Assembly: GCF_002979515.1 (NCBI RefSeq)
Contig: NZ_PCPA01000014.1
Coordinates: 25,229-89,228, forward strand
Origin: Microbacterium sp. MYb54
GTDB lineage: Bacteria > Actinomycetota > Actinomycetes > Actinomycetales > Microbacteriaceae
Reading direction: 5' to 3'
DNA: 64,000 nucleotides
Below, in pieces: positions 28,277 to 34,951 of this stretch (its first letter is position 1; the number at the start of each line of letters is the position of its first letter). Both the position numbers and the translations under genes were made by a program. The notes beneath the pieces were generated by a model. The model was not told the origin of the DNA. It made no database searches and saw only the letters and a program-made list of their open reading frames with translations.

Positions 28277-29464
28277 GTGTACGAGTACATGCCAATGACC
28301 TCGCCTGCGGGCCACCCGATCGGCGCTCTCACCGGTGACGTCGGGGCGATCCGTGATCGGGGGAACTCGTTGCAGACTCTCGCGAATGCGATGAGCAACT
28401 CCGCGACGCTGCTGCAGCGTCTGGTCGACAACGGCGCCGACATGCAGGGGGACTCGGTCGACAAGCTCGCCGAGATCTCCGGGAAGGTGCATGCCGAGCT
28501 CGGTCGCGCCGCCGACCTGTACGACGCGGTCGCGCCGCACATCGTGCAGTATGCGTCAGACCTCGAGACCTCGAAGAGCGCGATCGAGCCGATTCTCGAC
28601 GATCTCGAGACGCTGTGGGCGACGTATCAGCAGAAGAAGGATGCCGCATCGTCGGCGGCTGCGCAGAGCCCCGACTATCCGACGGGCGCGGATGCCGACG
28701 ACGACCAGGCCCGACAGGCGGCGGAGGATGCCCGTGACGACGCGGCCGAGACGGCAGCGGGTGCAGCGAGCGGTGCACGTGGCGACTGGGACACGCGGGC
28801 GGGCGATTACGACCGGGAGTGGAACTCCTGGCACACGGCCTTCACGAACGCGGCGAGCAACATCCGCGAAGACACCTCCGACAAGATCGAAGACGGCTTC
28901 TGGGACAACGTCGACGGCTTCCTGCAGTTCATGTCGGACTTCCTCGCAGTGGCCGGCATCGTGCTCGCGGTGCTCGCGATCATCGTGGGTGGCCCGATCA
29001 TCGCCGCGCTCGCCGCGATCGTGGCGATCGCCACCCTGATCGTCGCCGTCGCGAGACTGGCGAGGGGCAACGGCTCCGTCATCGATGTGGTCTTCGGCGT
29101 CATCGGGGTCATCCCCCTGATCGGCCCGGCGATCAAGTTCGCCCGCGGTCCGATGGCCATGATCCGGGGTGCGGACTTCGGCGCCGACGGCATGCGGTTC
29201 GTGAGCGCATTCGCCGGGCGAGCTCCGCTGAGCACGCTCAGTCAGATCCGTGGTGGCTTCACAACCGGTTTCGGCGAGTTCTCGGCGCGGCTGTTCACCG
29301 GCAACGGCACCGCGGCGTTCGCCGCGCAGATGACCGGGGTGCAGACCCTCGACATGGTGGGCAACGTCTTCGCCTCGCACTTCGCGATCGCCGGCGGCAT
29401 CAAGGACAGCGCGGGCGGTGCGTGGTCGGGTACGTTCGACCCGGACCAGAACCCGTTCTCCTGA
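28277..29464 (+). CDS. Putative type VII substrate: LXG-like helical N-terminus plus hydrophobic C-terminal region
   Basis: This 395-residue protein starts at GTG 28277. Residues 1-200 are helical and charged with an Ala/Asp-rich hinge (about 125-165), similar to the long WXG/LXG targeting domains of secreted toxins. It contains WNSWHTAF and FWDNVDGFLQFMSDFL, then strongly hydrophobic segments at about 218-250 (LAVAGIVLAVLAIIVGGPIIAALAAIVAIATLIVAV) and a Gly-rich tail. No catalytic motif is visible. The encoding gene follows WXG100-like protein 1 directly, so a secreted or membrane-inserting partner is the best guess. Confidence 0.6.
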   Translation: MYEYMPMTSPAGHPIGALTGDVGAIRDRGNSLQTLANAMSNSATLLQRLVDNGADMQGDSVDKLAEISGKVHAELGRAADLYDAVAPHIVQYASDLETSKSAIEPILDDLETLWATYQQKKDAASSAAAQSPDYPTGADADDDQARQAAEDARDDAAETAAGAASGARGDWDTRAGDYDREWNSWHTAFTNAASNIREDTSDKIEDGFWDNVDGFLQFMSDFLAVAGIVLAVLAIIVGGPIIAALAAIVAIATLIVAVARLARGNGSVIDVVFGVIGVIPLIGPAIKFARGPMAMIRGADFGADGMRFVSAFAGRAPLSTLSQIRGGFTTGFGEFSARLFTGNGTAAFAAQMTGVQTLDMVGNVFASHFAIAGGIKDSAGGAWSGTFDPDQNPFS

Positions 29465-29504
29465 CCGACCGCGGCGCGAGCCGCCCCCATGGAAGACTGA
29501 GACG

Positions 29505-30122
29505 ATGAGCAGCCTGCGCGCGGAACTGACGGGAAAGTCCGGAACGATCATCCCGCCCTACCGGATGCTCCTCCCTCCGGGGTGGGAGGCGTTCGACCTC
29601 AGCGAGACGACCGAACGCGATCTGATCCGTCGAGCCGAAGCACGGCTGCAGGGCGCGCAGAATCCCACGTTCGGGCCGGTGCTCGCCGGCAAGGTGCACG
29701 AGGTGCTCGAGGGGCTGCGTGCACGTCAGGGCTTCGCCTACGCCTTCGCGGGCGAGGGGGCACCGTCCTGGGCCATCGGTGCGGCGACCCTGGTGGGGCT
29801 CAAGCGTTCTTCGACACCCGAAGCGACTCTGGAGCAGCTCGTCGAGAGTGCGATCCGGCATCATGACGGCATCGCGATCGGCGAGGGCCAGCGCATCGTG
29901 CGGTGGACCGAGCGCCGCGAAGTGTCGGTCGACGGCGAAGATGTCGCGTCGCTCCTGATCAACTATCTGATCCCGGTTCCGGGGACGCGGCTCACCGAGG
30001 CGGTGCAGTGGACGGCGACGGTCACGCATGAGGCCGACCTGCCGGCGGATCACCCGAACCTCACACTCTGGACGGCTCTCTTCGACACGCACATCAGCAC
30101 GTTCACGTGGACGGTGCGCTGA
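29505..30122 (+). CDS. Accessory protein of the secretion array (YxIPVP family), copy 1
   Basis: This 205-residue cytoplasmic-looking protein starts at ATG 29505 with GGAAG upstream. It has no signal peptide or membrane segment. It shares a signature with the protein at 33431: N-Y-L-I-P-V-P (residues 153-159) followed about 30 residues later by xALFDxxI. The family is unknown to me; an alpha/beta fold acting as a chaperone, adaptor or immunity protein for the neighbouring substrate is inferred from its position. The stop overlaps the next ATG (TGATG), so the two are coupled. Confidence 0.6.
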   Translation: MSSLRAELTGKSGTIIPPYRMLLPPGWEAFDLSETTERDLIRRAEARLQGAQNPTFGPVLAGKVHEVLEGLRARQGFAYAFAGEGAPSWAIGAATLVGLKRSSTPEATLEQLVESAIRHHDGIAIGEGQRIVRWTERREVSVDGEDVASLLINYLIPVPGTRLTEAVQWTATVTHEADLPADHPNLTLWTALFDTHISTFTWTVR

Positions 30123-30745
30123 TGGAACTCGCCATCGGCCACGCCCCCGATCGCGTCATCCCCGTCCCCGCCGAACGTCTCTCACCGCAGGAGCAGGCGG
30201 CCTGGGCTCGTCAGGCGGCGGCCGACTTCACCCGTGACGCCGGTGCGCACTCCGACGTCGCCGCGCAGGTCGAGACCGCGCTGGTCGCGGTTGCGGCGCA
30301 GGCGGACGACGACCGGCGACTGCTGCTCGTGGTTGGCGTCGATGGCGGAGTGGTCGCACCTTTGATGATCTCGGTGATCACGCACGAGCTGTCCCGACAG
30401 GAGCAGGCGGAGTTCCTCTGGTCTCCCACGGCGATCCTGCCGGTCACACCCCGACTCACCGAGACCGACGCGCTCGGCACCGGCTTCTCGGCCACGCTCG
30501 CACAGCGGGAGAACGATCTGGACTTCGCGACCCGCCGCTGGATCTTCTTCGGCGAGGGAGCGACCGTGTGCGCGATGCTGGGCCCGGTCGTGCCGTACGG
30601 GCTGGCGTTCGTCGAGCCTTTCGCCGAGGCAGCACTCGCGTCGGCGTCGCTCAGCGGTTTCGTCCCGCGGGCCGACCCCGAGCGTCTCGACGAGCTCGTC
30701 TCCGCCGTCGTGCGTCCCGGCGACGACTGGGTGCTCAACATCTGA
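30122..30745 (+). CDS. Accessory protein of unknown function coupled to the YxIPVP protein
   Basis: This 207-residue protein starts at ATG 30122, overlapping the previous stop by one base. It has no membrane segment. Its body alternates strands and helices (LLLVVGVDGGVVAPLMISVITHEL, RRWIFFGEGATVCAMLGPVVPYGLAFVEPF), somewhat like the YxIPVP proteins, but the motif itself is missing. It ends before promoter C and is therefore the last gene of the first WXG100 unit. No function is recognised. Confidence 0.6.
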   Translation: MELAIGHAPDRVIPVPAERLSPQEQAAWARQAAADFTRDAGAHSDVAAQVETALVAVAAQADDDRRLLLVVGVDGGVVAPLMISVITHELSRQEQAEFLWSPTAILPVTPRLTETDALGTGFSATLAQRENDLDFATRRWIFFGEGATVCAMLGPVVPYGLAFVEPFAEAALASASLSGFVPRADPERLDELVSAVVRPGDDWVLNI

Positions 30746-30760
30746 CTCCGTGTCGCCTCG

Positions 30761-30808
30761 GATGGGGAGTTGTCCCCATCGACGGTGATACGGGTTCGTC
30801 CATAGTGT
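30761..30808 (+). promoter_or_regulatory. Promoter C: palindrome plus -10 box upstream of second WXG100 unit
   Basis: An exact copy of the 20-bp palindrome (30761-30780) runs into TCGACG at the -35 position, and TAGTGT (30803-30808) follows 22 bp later. The predicted start is near 30815, 40 nt before ATG 30855. Confidence 0.68.
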
Positions 30809-30854
30809 GGACGTGTTCGGGCCTGTTCTCATGCCCGTGAGGGAGGGGGAGCCC

Positions 30855-31046
30855 ATGACGTCTGATGGTGCATTGCAAGCCGCGCTGGACGGGTTGCGTG
30901 TTCGCGTGCCCGCGTCCGAGGCGGATCTGGAAGTGTTGCGCGCCGAGATCCGGCAGGCCGATGCTGCCGTGGGGTCGCTTCTGCGCGCCGCTGCGGAGAA
31001 GCGGCAGAACGCAGGGTCCCCGCGTCAGACAGCAGGAGAGCGATGA
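30855..31046 (+). CDS. Small helical protein heading the second WXG100 unit
   Basis: This 63-residue protein starts at ATG 30855, behind GGGAGGGGGAG. It is predicted to be one or two amphipathic helices (LQAALDGLRVRVPASEADLEVLRAEIRQADAAVGSLLRAAAEK) with a basic tail. It is too short for a WXG100 protein and has no recognised domain. Its stop overlaps the ATG of the WXG100-like gene at 31043 (ATGA), so it may be a small partner or chaperone of that protein. Confidence 0.6.
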   Translation: MTSDGALQAALDGLRVRVPASEADLEVLRAEIRQADAAVGSLLRAAAEKRQNAGSPRQTAGER

Positions 31047-31324
31047 CCGACGTCAAGATGGATCTCGCACGTCTGGAGTCCACGGCGCAGACAGCGCGGG
31101 GTCTCGCCACGACGTTCGACGAGGCCGAGGATTTCGCCGACGACATCGGCGTCCTCACCGGACACGGCGGTCTCGCGGACAAGATCGAGGACTTCGGCGG
31201 CAAGTGGGACATCGCGCGCGAAGAGCTGCGCGACAACCTGCGTTCACAGGCGGACTTCATGCAGGCGATCGTCGACACGTTCCGTGATCTCGACGTCGAG
31301 ATGGCACAGGAAGGCGAGGGCTAG
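31043..31324 (+). CDS. WXG100-like small helical protein 2
   Basis: This 93-residue protein starts at ATG 31043 (ATGA overlap). It has two helices with a central GGKWDIAREEL turn, where W-D-I takes the place of W-x-G. The C-terminus has TFRDLDVEM, the same aromatic-x-D-L-D pattern as the other small proteins of the array and close to the type VII YxxxD/E signal. The gene is followed after three bases by a hydrolase with an LXG-like N-terminus. Confidence 0.75.
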   Translation: MTDVKMDLARLESTAQTARGLATTFDEAEDFADDIGVLTGHGGLADKIEDFGGKWDIAREELRDNLRSQADFMQAIVDTFRDLDVEMAQEGEG

Positions 31325-31327
31325 CGA

Positions 31328-32890
31328 ATGACAGTTCTTCCCGGTCAGCCCGAGGCTCTGACGTCCCGGGCCGCAGGACTCGTGTCCTCCGCCGAGGTCA
31401 TCCTCACCGTCATCCAGGAGCTGCGCGGCATCGTCGACGATGACGAAGGTCAGGCCGTTCGCGCCCTGCACGAGCAGAACGAGCAGATCGCGTCCGATCT
31501 CGAGCGCATCCATCCGCGTTACGAGGGCACGGCCGCCGCGATCACCGAGTACGCGGTGGCGCTGACCGATGCCCATGCCCGGGCCGAGAGCGCGCAGGCA
31601 GACCTCGACGACGCCGTCGCAGAACGGTCGCGCACTGCCAGCGCGCTCCAAGGCCTCACCGATCAGGCGGATGCCGCGGACACGCCGGATCCATCGCTGA
31701 CCGACCGGGTTCCCGGCGCGCAGCGCGCGGCCGACGACGCTGCCGCCGCGGTCGGGGCCGCTCAGGCCCGGATCGATGCGGCCAGGCAGGACATGGAGAA
31801 CGCGGCCGAGGCCGCCATCCGCAGGATCGATGCGGCGATCGATTCGACCAACGAGGGATTCTGGGACGGCGTCGGCGACTTCTTCGCCGACATCGGCGAC
31901 TTCCTCGCCGGCATCGGCGAATGGATCGGCGACTTCCTGCAAGGCGTGGTCGACCTGCTCAAGGCCATCGCCGACACGATCGTCGCGATCCTCGGCGCGC
32001 TCGTCGTGCTGCTGCTGATCGTCGCGATCGGAGCGCTGTTCGGCACGATCGGCCTCATCATCGGTGCCGTGATCGCCACCGTCCTGGCAGCCTTCCTGAT
32101 CTGGAGCGTGCTGTCCGACGTGCTCAAGTCCACGCCGACCGTGAGCGCGACCGATCCGTATGCAGACGCGAAGAACAAGACCCCTGACGACCCGAGCCTC
32201 AGCACGGTACTCGACGGTACGACCGAAGTCGACAAGCTCGGCGGGGAAACCGACTCCGTGATCAAGATCACGAAGGTGCTGGGCCCTGACGGGTGGTATT
32301 ACACCGTCACGCTCCCCAGCACACAGGAGTGGCTCTCGCGTTTCGGCGATCAAGGGGCCGTCAACGACCTCGACAGCAACCTCGCCCTGATGCTGACCCC
32401 CGCGCTGCAGACCCAGTACGAGCGTGCCATCCTCGAGGCCATGGATCAGGCCGGCATCGGCCCGGACGATCCGGTCATGCTCGTCGGCTTCAGCCAGGGT
32501 GGCATCATGGCTGGCCACCTCGCCGCGTACAACTCGGACTACAACTGGGAGGCGGTCGTGGTGTCGGGTGCTCCGATCGACCACATGCCCATCCCGGACG
32601 ACGTCGACGTGGTCTCGGTGCAGCACAACGGAGATCCGGTACCGCGATTGGATGCGATCGCCGGTGATCTCGACAGCATCGAGCACGGCTCCAACTGGAC
32701 GTCGATCCGCGTCGATCCGCCGAATCCGGATCCGATCCTCGGAGTGGATGCGGGAGCCCACAACTCTGCTGACTACTCGCAGACCTACCAGGACCACATC
32801 GGCGACGTGCAGGAGAATCATCCCGACCTCGCGAACTTCTTCAACGGGGATGGATATGTGGACACCTCCTACTACCACTGGACCGAATGA
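31328..32890 (+). CDS. Putative type VII effector: LXG-like N-terminus, membrane segment, alpha/beta hydrolase
   Basis: This 520-residue protein starts at ATG 31328. Residues 1-190 are long helices with heptad character, as in LXG/WXG targeting regions. Hydrophobic segments occupy about 224-262 (LVVLLLIVAIGALFGTIGLI and onward). The C-terminal 220 residues are an alpha/beta hydrolase with nucleophile elbow MLVGFSQGG (Ser389), a likely acid in VVSVQHNGDPVPR and a His in GAHNSADY. A lipase or esterase activity fits the fold; the substrate is unknown. Order behind a WXG100-like gene supports export by the EccC-type system. Confidence 0.72.
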   Translation: MTVLPGQPEALTSRAAGLVSSAEVILTVIQELRGIVDDDEGQAVRALHEQNEQIASDLERIHPRYEGTAAAITEYAVALTDAHARAESAQADLDDAVAERSRTASALQGLTDQADAADTPDPSLTDRVPGAQRAADDAAAAVGAAQARIDAARQDMENAAEAAIRRIDAAIDSTNEGFWDGVGDFFADIGDFLAGIGEWIGDFLQGVVDLLKAIADTIVAILGALVVLLLIVAIGALFGTIGLIIGAVIATVLAAFLIWSVLSDVLKSTPTVSATDPYADAKNKTPDDPSLSTVLDGTTEVDKLGGETDSVIKITKVLGPDGWYYTVTLPSTQEWLSRFGDQGAVNDLDSNLALMLTPALQTQYERAILEAMDQAGIGPDDPVMLVGFSQGGIMAGHLAAYNSDYNWEAVVVSGAPIDHMPIPDDVDVVSVQHNGDPVPRLDAIAGDLDSIEHGSNWTSIRVDPPNPDPILGVDAGAHNSADYSQTYQDHIGDVQENHPDLANFFNGDGYVDTSYYHWTE

Positions 32891-32942
32891 CCGGTTCGCC
32901 CGCGGGCGGGGACGTGGCGGCCTAGGATCTGGAGGAATGAAC

Positions 32943-33434
32943 GTGGCGCGACGAGACATCGGCAGGCGACGACTGTTGGCGATCCTGCTGGCAGGCTCGC
33001 TCCTGAGTGGTGGGCTGGCGGGGTGCGGCATCCTGCCGCCGGAGCCCGACAAGACGGAGGAGGCGACAGTGGAGTACGGAAACGTGGCGAGCGCCGTGAC
33101 GACGGCGGTCCCGAGGATCGTTGCCGTGGAGGATCCCGGCCGGTGGCGCAACGGCTTCGGGTACGGGGCGGAGTTCTCGCTCGTGACCGACTCCGCCGAG
33201 CCGTTCACGAGCGACGAACTGGACGCGACCGTCGAGGCCATCTGGCAGTCGCTGCCGTGGGAGCCCAACACGATCACTCTCTACGCGGGTGAGACGACGG
33301 CTGATGGCGATCCCGTGGATCTTCGGGCAGCCGCCGCAGAACTCAGCCCCCTGGGAACCACGAACGCCGGCCAAGGCGGCGTCAACCTCACCGGCATGAA
33401 GGATCGCTACGGCGCGTGGACCGCACCGGAATGA
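32943..33434 (+). CDS. Lipoprotein of the second WXG100 unit
   Basis: This 163-residue lipoprotein has a signal RRRLLAILLAGSLLSGGLAGC with lipobox LAGC. GTG 32943 is preferred because GGAGGA (32931-32936) lies 6 nt upstream; ATG 32937 directly abuts that Shine-Dalgarno sequence. A TAGGAT at 32923-32928 could give a near-leaderless transcript starting at ATG 32937, so the choice is not final. The mature part (SDELDATVEAIWQSLPWEPNTITLYAGE) is of unknown fold. Its stop overlaps the following gene (ATGA). An immunity or surface role is inferred from context. Confidence 0.7.
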   Translation: MARRDIGRRRLLAILLAGSLLSGGLAGCGILPPEPDKTEEATVEYGNVASAVTTAVPRIVAVEDPGRWRNGFGYGAEFSLVTDSAEPFTSDELDATVEAIWQSLPWEPNTITLYAGETTADGDPVDLRAAAAELSPLGTTNAGQGGVNLTGMKDRYGAWTAPE

Positions 33435-34075
33435 GTCGTCCGGAGCTGCGCTTCCGACTGCCGGGGCGGTGGTTCTCGGTCGACCTGTCGAGCGAGGATG
33501 CCACGCGTTCGTCGATCCGGACGATCGCGCGCGAGGCGATCGGACCCGCAGATGATCGCGCGCCTGAGCGCGCCCGCGTGCGGCAGCAACTCCAGCAGGC
33601 TGCAGAAGCAGGCGATCGTGGCGGCGCGCGCGCGATCATGTTCTCCACGGAGATCACGCCCGGAACGCCGCTGCCCGTGACTCTGGTGGTCTTCGAACCC
33701 GAAGACCTGCGCATGAGTCCGGCCATCGGCACGTCTGCGGATGCCGTCCTGAAAGTCATGGGCGAGAGCCTGAAGCAGATCGACCCCGCAGCCTACGAGA
33801 CGATGGCGAAGGTCCGTGGACCCGGCGTCCCCGCACTGCGCACGCATCGCGTCGATCTCCTCGATGAAGGACAGCTCGAAGGAATCGTCCGGCTCGTCGT
33901 GGACTACTGGATTCCCGTTCCCGACTCGAAGCACGTGCTGATGGTGCGGTTCTCCACCCCGCTCGGGGAGCTCGAGAACGTCATGCGTGCGCTGTTCGAC
34001 GAGTTCATCGCCGTGGCGTACTTCAGCGCTGGTCGGCCGGAATCGCTGCGCGACCAGCTGCTGCCCCGACGCTGA
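33431..34075 (+). CDS. Accessory protein of the secretion array (YxIPVP family), copy 2
   Basis: This 214-residue protein starts at ATG 33431 (ATGA overlap with the lipoprotein gene). It lacks a signal peptide. D-Y-W-I-P-V-P (residues 158-164) and xALFDEFI align with NYLIPVP and ALFDTHI of the protein at 29505, so the two are paralogues. Its N-terminus (FRLPGRWFSVDLSSED) is reminiscent of small PsbP/LpqN-like folds, but I would not assign it. It closes the second unit, before promoter D. Confidence 0.62.
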   Translation: MSRPELRFRLPGRWFSVDLSSEDATRSSIRTIAREAIGPADDRAPERARVRQQLQQAAEAGDRGGARAIMFSTEITPGTPLPVTLVVFEPEDLRMSPAIGTSADAVLKVMGESLKQIDPAAYETMAKVRGPGVPALRTHRVDLLDEGQLEGIVRLVVDYWIPVPDSKHVLMVRFSTPLGELENVMRALFDEFIAVAYFSAGRPESLRDQLLPRR

Positions 34076-34132
34076 CCAGCAGATCCGGCTGCTCGCGCAC
34101 CGTCGACGACGGTGTCGTGTCGTGTCGTGGGG

Positions 34133-34180
34133 GATGGGGAGTTGTCCCCATCGACGGGTTTCGGTGGGGGCCCGTAGTGT
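34133..34180 (+). promoter_or_regulatory. Promoter D: palindrome plus -10 box upstream of the stand-alone WXG100 gene
   Basis: The third exact copy of the 20-bp palindrome (34133-34152) is followed by TCGACG and, 22 bp after the palindrome, TAGTGT (34175-34180). The predicted start is near 34187. The short leader contains CCGGA-GGGG-TCCGG (34194-34207), a small G-loop hairpin, then the GGAGG Shine-Dalgarno. Confidence 0.68.
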
Positions 34181-34234
34181 GGGGGTATTCGGGCCGGAGG
34201 GGTCCGGTTCTTTCGATTTGCGGAGGTGTGGACG

Positions 34235-34522
34235 ATGGCCGATTTCGGTGCGTCTTATGCAGAGATGGAGCAGGTGGCGTCGTCGCTGTCGCAGGCTCGT
34301 GATGACATTCAGGGTCAGTTGGACACGTTGAAGGGTCAGGTCGACACTCTTCTGGGTGAGGACTTCAAGACGCAGCATGCGTCGGGGAAGTTCGGTGAGG
34401 GTTACACGGAGTTGACGACGGGTCTGAAGACCGCGGTCGATGGCATCAACGACATGTCCGAGTCGCTGCTCGGCATGATGCGTGCGATCCAGGATCTGGA
34501 CCAGCAGCTCGCCGGCAGCTGA
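34235..34522 (+). CDS. WXG100-family protein 3 (single-gene transcript)
   Basis: This 95-residue protein starts at ATG 34235, with GGAGG 8 nt upstream. It is the most typical WXG100 of the set: helix (SYAEMEQVASSLSQARDDIQGQL), turn region HASGKFGEG in place of W-x-G, and second helix (ELTTGLKTAVDGINDMSESLLGMMRAIQDLD). The C-terminal IQDLDQQ fits the motif shared with the other three. It stands alone between promoter D and a strong terminator, which suggests it is made in larger amounts, perhaps as the main secreted partner. The first two thirds use unusually many GGT/GAT/TTG-type codons compared with neighbours. Confidence 0.85.
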   Translation: MADFGASYAEMEQVASSLSQARDDIQGQLDTLKGQVDTLLGEDFKTQHASGKFGEGYTELTTGLKTAVDGINDMSESLLGMMRAIQDLDQQLAGS

Positions 34523-34538
34523 GCCGACACAGTTTCTC

Positions 34539-34572
34539 GAGAGGGGTCGACGGTTCGCCGTCGGCCCCTTTC
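34539..34572 (+). terminator. Rho-independent terminator with UUCG tetraloop
   Basis: GGGGTCGACGG (34543-34553) pairs with CCGTCGGCCCC (34558-34568), with one G-U pair, around TTCG. The stem can extend outward (GAGA with TTTC) and the T-rich TTTCTC follows at once. It lies 16 nt after the stop of the WXG100 gene. Confidence 0.85.
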
Positions 34573-34584
34573 TCGTCCCCGGGA

Positions 34585-34630
34585 GATGGGGAGTTCTCTC
34601 CGTCGGCCGGGCACACGATCGGGGTAGGGT
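34585..34630 (+). promoter_or_regulatory. Promoter E: variant palindrome plus -10 box upstream of fourth unit
   Basis: GATGGGGAGTTCTCTCCGTC (34585-34604) matches the array palindrome with an intact left arm and two changes in the right arm. TCGGCC occupies the -35 position and TAGGGT (34625-34630) lies 20 bp downstream. The predicted start is near 34637, very close to the start codon at 34658. The weaker palindrome suggests weaker control. Confidence 0.55.
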
Positions 34631-34657
34631 GAAGTCGGTGGAACCGGGGGGTTGTCC

Positions 34658-34951
34658 TTGCCAGATGTAGAGATCTTCTATGCGGAGTTGAACGACGCCG
34701 CGAGCGCTCTCACGAACGCGACCTACGAGGTCCTGACAGAGGCGGCGAATCTCCAGGGTGAAGAGACCGGCGTCGAGAACCCCGCGCAGCGCTCGGGTCT
34801 CCGCCTCGAGATGCACCGGCGGCTGACCGCTCTGCATGACAGCGCCTACGACCGCGTCGAATCGGGGGACTCTCTTGCGGCGGCGATCTCCGCCATCGCG
34901 AGCAAGTACTCCGAGCTCGATGTCGAGCTCACCGGTGGAGACCGACCGTGA
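34658..34951 (+). CDS. WXG100-like small helical protein 4
   Basis: This protein has 97 residues. TTG 34658 is chosen because GGGGGG (34645-34650) lies 7 nt upstream; TTG 34652 is in frame but too close to it. It is predicted to be two helices (FYAELNDAASALTNATYEVLTEAA and SGLRLEMHRRLTALHDSAYDRVE) without a W-x-G turn. The C-terminal KYSELDVEL contains Y-S-E-L-D, an exact match to the type VII YxxxD/E signal. The stop overlaps the GTG of the DUF1023 hydrolase gene (GTGA), which supports a substrate-partner pair. Confidence 0.72.
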   Translation: MPDVEIFYAELNDAASALTNATYEVLTEAANLQGEETGVENPAQRSGLRLEMHRRLTALHDSAYDRVESGDSLAAAISAIASKYSELDVELTGGDRP

